Source: DASZRZ01 sp963732925 (GTDB lineage: Bacteria; Acidobacteriota; Terriglobia; Terriglobales; Acidobacteriaceae). Taken from it: DNA of 64,000 nucleotides. The stretch covers positions 248,001-312,000 of the forward strand of contig CAVTBJ010000012.1 of the NCBI GenBank assembly GCA_963732925.1, read 5' to 3'. Below, in pieces: positions 62,927 to 64,000 of this stretch (positions within the stretch are counted from its first letter, which is position 1; each line of letters opens with the position of its first letter). The position numbers were made by a program, and so were the translations under genes. The notes below the pieces were generated by a model. The model ran no database searches, was not told the DNA's origin, and was given only the letters and a program-made list of their open reading frames with translations.

Positions 62927-64000
62927 ATGAAGAGAGAGTCCTACACCCGGTTTGTAGCCTCCCTGCTGGCAGTCTTTACGATTGCGGCGGTGGCGTTCGG
63001 GTACATCAACTGGAGGAAGGAACAAGACTTTGAGATCCCCTATGATGGGGTCTGGTGGGTAGAGCAGAACGGCAGCCTGATAGCCAAGCGCGTGCAGCAT
63101 GACGGTCCCGGCGAAAAGGCGGGAATCAAGGTTGGGGATACAGTGCTGCAGGTGAACGGCCAGGATGTGGCCGGCTTCCCGCAGCTCAGCCGTGAGATTT
63201 TCCGCGCCGGCACCTGGAACAAAGTCGAGTACGGGCTGATGCGGAAGGGCGTTCCGGTGAACGCCTCGGTCATTCTGATCCCCTATGACCGCTCGGTGAA
63301 CCTCGGCCTGCGATTCATTGCGCTGATCTACCTGGGCATCGGGATTTATGTCCTGCTCAGGCGCTGGACCGCCCCCAAGTCGACGCATTTCTACCTGTTC
63401 TGCCTGGTTTCCTTCGTTTTCTATGCCTTCCATTACACCGGCAGGCTGAACGATTTCGACTGGATCATCTACTGGTCCAATGTGGCGGCGGAGCTTCTGC
63501 AGCCCGCTCTGTTCCTGCATTTTGTTCTTACCTATCCGCACCCCAAGGGTATTGTGCGCAGGCATCGCTGGCTGGTTACCGCCTGCTATTTGCCGGCCGC
63601 GGTGCTGATGGCCGCGCACGTTTTCATCATCCAGTTCCTGGCTGCCAGCGAAGTGCTGCGCTACAACCTCGACCGGGTGGAAATGTCCTACCTGGCCGGA
63701 TTCTTCCTGCTGGCGACGGCGGTGCTCTGGCACACCTACCGGCAGGCGGATACACCCATTTTGCGGCAGCAGTTGAAGTGGGTGACGCGCGGAACCACGC
63801 TGGCAATCGCTCCCTTCACGCTCCTTTACGTGATCCCCTACCTGGGCGGCGCGCAAGCCACTCCGCTGATGAAGGTTTCGGTGCTGTCGCTGGTGTTTCT
63901 GCCGCTAACTTTCGGCTACGCCATCTTCCGCTACCGCTTAATTGACGTTGACCTGATCTTCAAGCGGGGCATGGTCTATACCACGGCCGCGGCTGCCATT
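62927..64000 (+). CDS. PDZ-domain multi-span membrane protein, probable sensor N-terminus (partial)
   Basis: The frame is open to the right edge (358 codons so far). From the ATG at 62927 there is a membrane helix (FVASLLAVFTIAAVAFGYIN), then a periplasmic PDZ domain (VQHDGPGEKAGIKVGDTVLQ, VNGQDVAGFPQLSREIFRAG). About seven membrane helices follow (LGLRFIALIYLGIGIYVLL, LLQPALFLHFVLTYPHPKG and others), and the visible part ends at FRYRLIDVDLIFKRGMVYTT. That ending is familiar from 7TM-type membrane regions of histidine kinases, where the catalytic domain would follow. Alternative starts are GTG at 62915 and 62849. The kinase part is outside the window, so the signalling role is inference. Confidence 0.7.
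   Translation, partial: MKRESYTRFVASLLAVFTIAAVAFGYINWRKEQDFEIPYDGVWWVEQNGSLIAKRVQHDGPGEKAGIKVGDTVLQVNGQDVAGFPQLSREIFRAGTWNKVEYGLMRKGVPVNASVILIPYDRSVNLGLRFIALIYLGIGIYVLLRRWTAPKSTHFYLFCLVSFVFYAFHYTGRLNDFDWIIYWSNVAAELLQPALFLHFVLTYPHPKGIVRRHRWLVTACYLPAAVLMAAHVFIIQFLAASEVLRYNLDRVEMSYLAGFFLLATAVLWHTYRQADTPILRQQLKWVTRGTTLAIAPFTLLYVIPYLGGAQATPLMKVSVLSLVFLPLTFGYAIFRYRLIDVDLIFKRGMVYTTAAAAI

Overview
The window reads as a piece of a GC-rich, Gram-negative-type bacterial chromosome, most likely an Acidobacteriota (Terriglobia-like) genome or metagenome contig. This is an inference. It rests on the flavour of the proteins, a meso-DAP-type MurE (DNPR motif), a PASTA-bearing FtsI in the division cluster, a PEP-CTERM protein inside an exopolysaccharide locus, and a GTCATTCCGAGCG-type dispersed repeat. 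No rRNA, tRNA, CRISPR array or intact insertion sequence was seen.

Region 1 (1-33.1 kb) is a large exopolysaccharide/O-antigen locus. On the minus strand lie a Wzc-type chain-length regulator/tyrosine kinase, a TPR protein with a C-terminal beta-sandwich-like part, and an O-antigen-ligase-family membrane protein that runs off the left edge. Then comes a rearranged stretch (4.3-6.25 kb): a ~220-bp imperfect direct repeat brackets a minus-strand methyltransferase, and a degraded fragment of a second wzc-like gene lies beside one copy. From 6.17 kb the plus strand carries a tightly packed, often overlapping run of glycosyltransferases (GT4 and GT2), an asparagine synthase, a Wzx-type flippase, a Wzy-type polymerase, a dTDP-L-rhamnose-4-epimerase-like SDR, several methyltransferases (one FkbM), a CgeB-like protein, a bi-domain ADH/Gfo-Idh oxidoreductase, a D-glucuronyl C5-epimerase homologue and a WbuB-like GT4. 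A PEP-CTERM protein with its own sigma-54-type promoter, an HNH nuclease, a WecA-like initiating phosphoglycosyltransferase with a long C-terminal extension and UDP-glucose 6-dehydrogenase complete it. Together these could start (WecA), build (GTs), decorate, flip (Wzx), polymerise (Wzy) and length-control (Wzc) a uronic-acid-containing polymer. UDP-GlcA from Ugd and the C5-epimerase suggest GlcA/IdoA residues. No outer-membrane exporter (Wza) or exosortase is visible.

Region 2 (33.1-41.9 kb) is metabolic and miscellaneous: etfB, a small membrane protein, etfA and ETF-ubiquinone oxidoreductase; then a deazaflavin/nitroreductase-like protein, YggX, a BON lipoprotein, a prolyl oligopeptidase/protease II, a YtxH-like protein and an SRPBCC protein.

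Region 3 (42.0-61.7 kb) is a dcw division/cell-wall cluster: mraZ-rsmH-(small ORF)-ftsL-ftsI-(hypothetical)-murE-murF-mraY-murD-ftsW-murG-murC-(hypothetical)-ftsQ-ftsA-ftsZ. It has a clear sigma-70-like promoter with three 10-bp-spaced GTGG boxes before mraZ and a strong hairpin after ftsZ. murB and ddl are absent. Downstream are a hypothetical secreted protein and the start of a PDZ/multi-membrane-span protein that leaves the right edge.

Many genes, including essential ones (mraY, murF, ftsW), are split by single-base frameshifts. Their density and presence in essential genes point to consensus sequencing errors rather than pseudogenes, so the reported spans of those genes cross frames.
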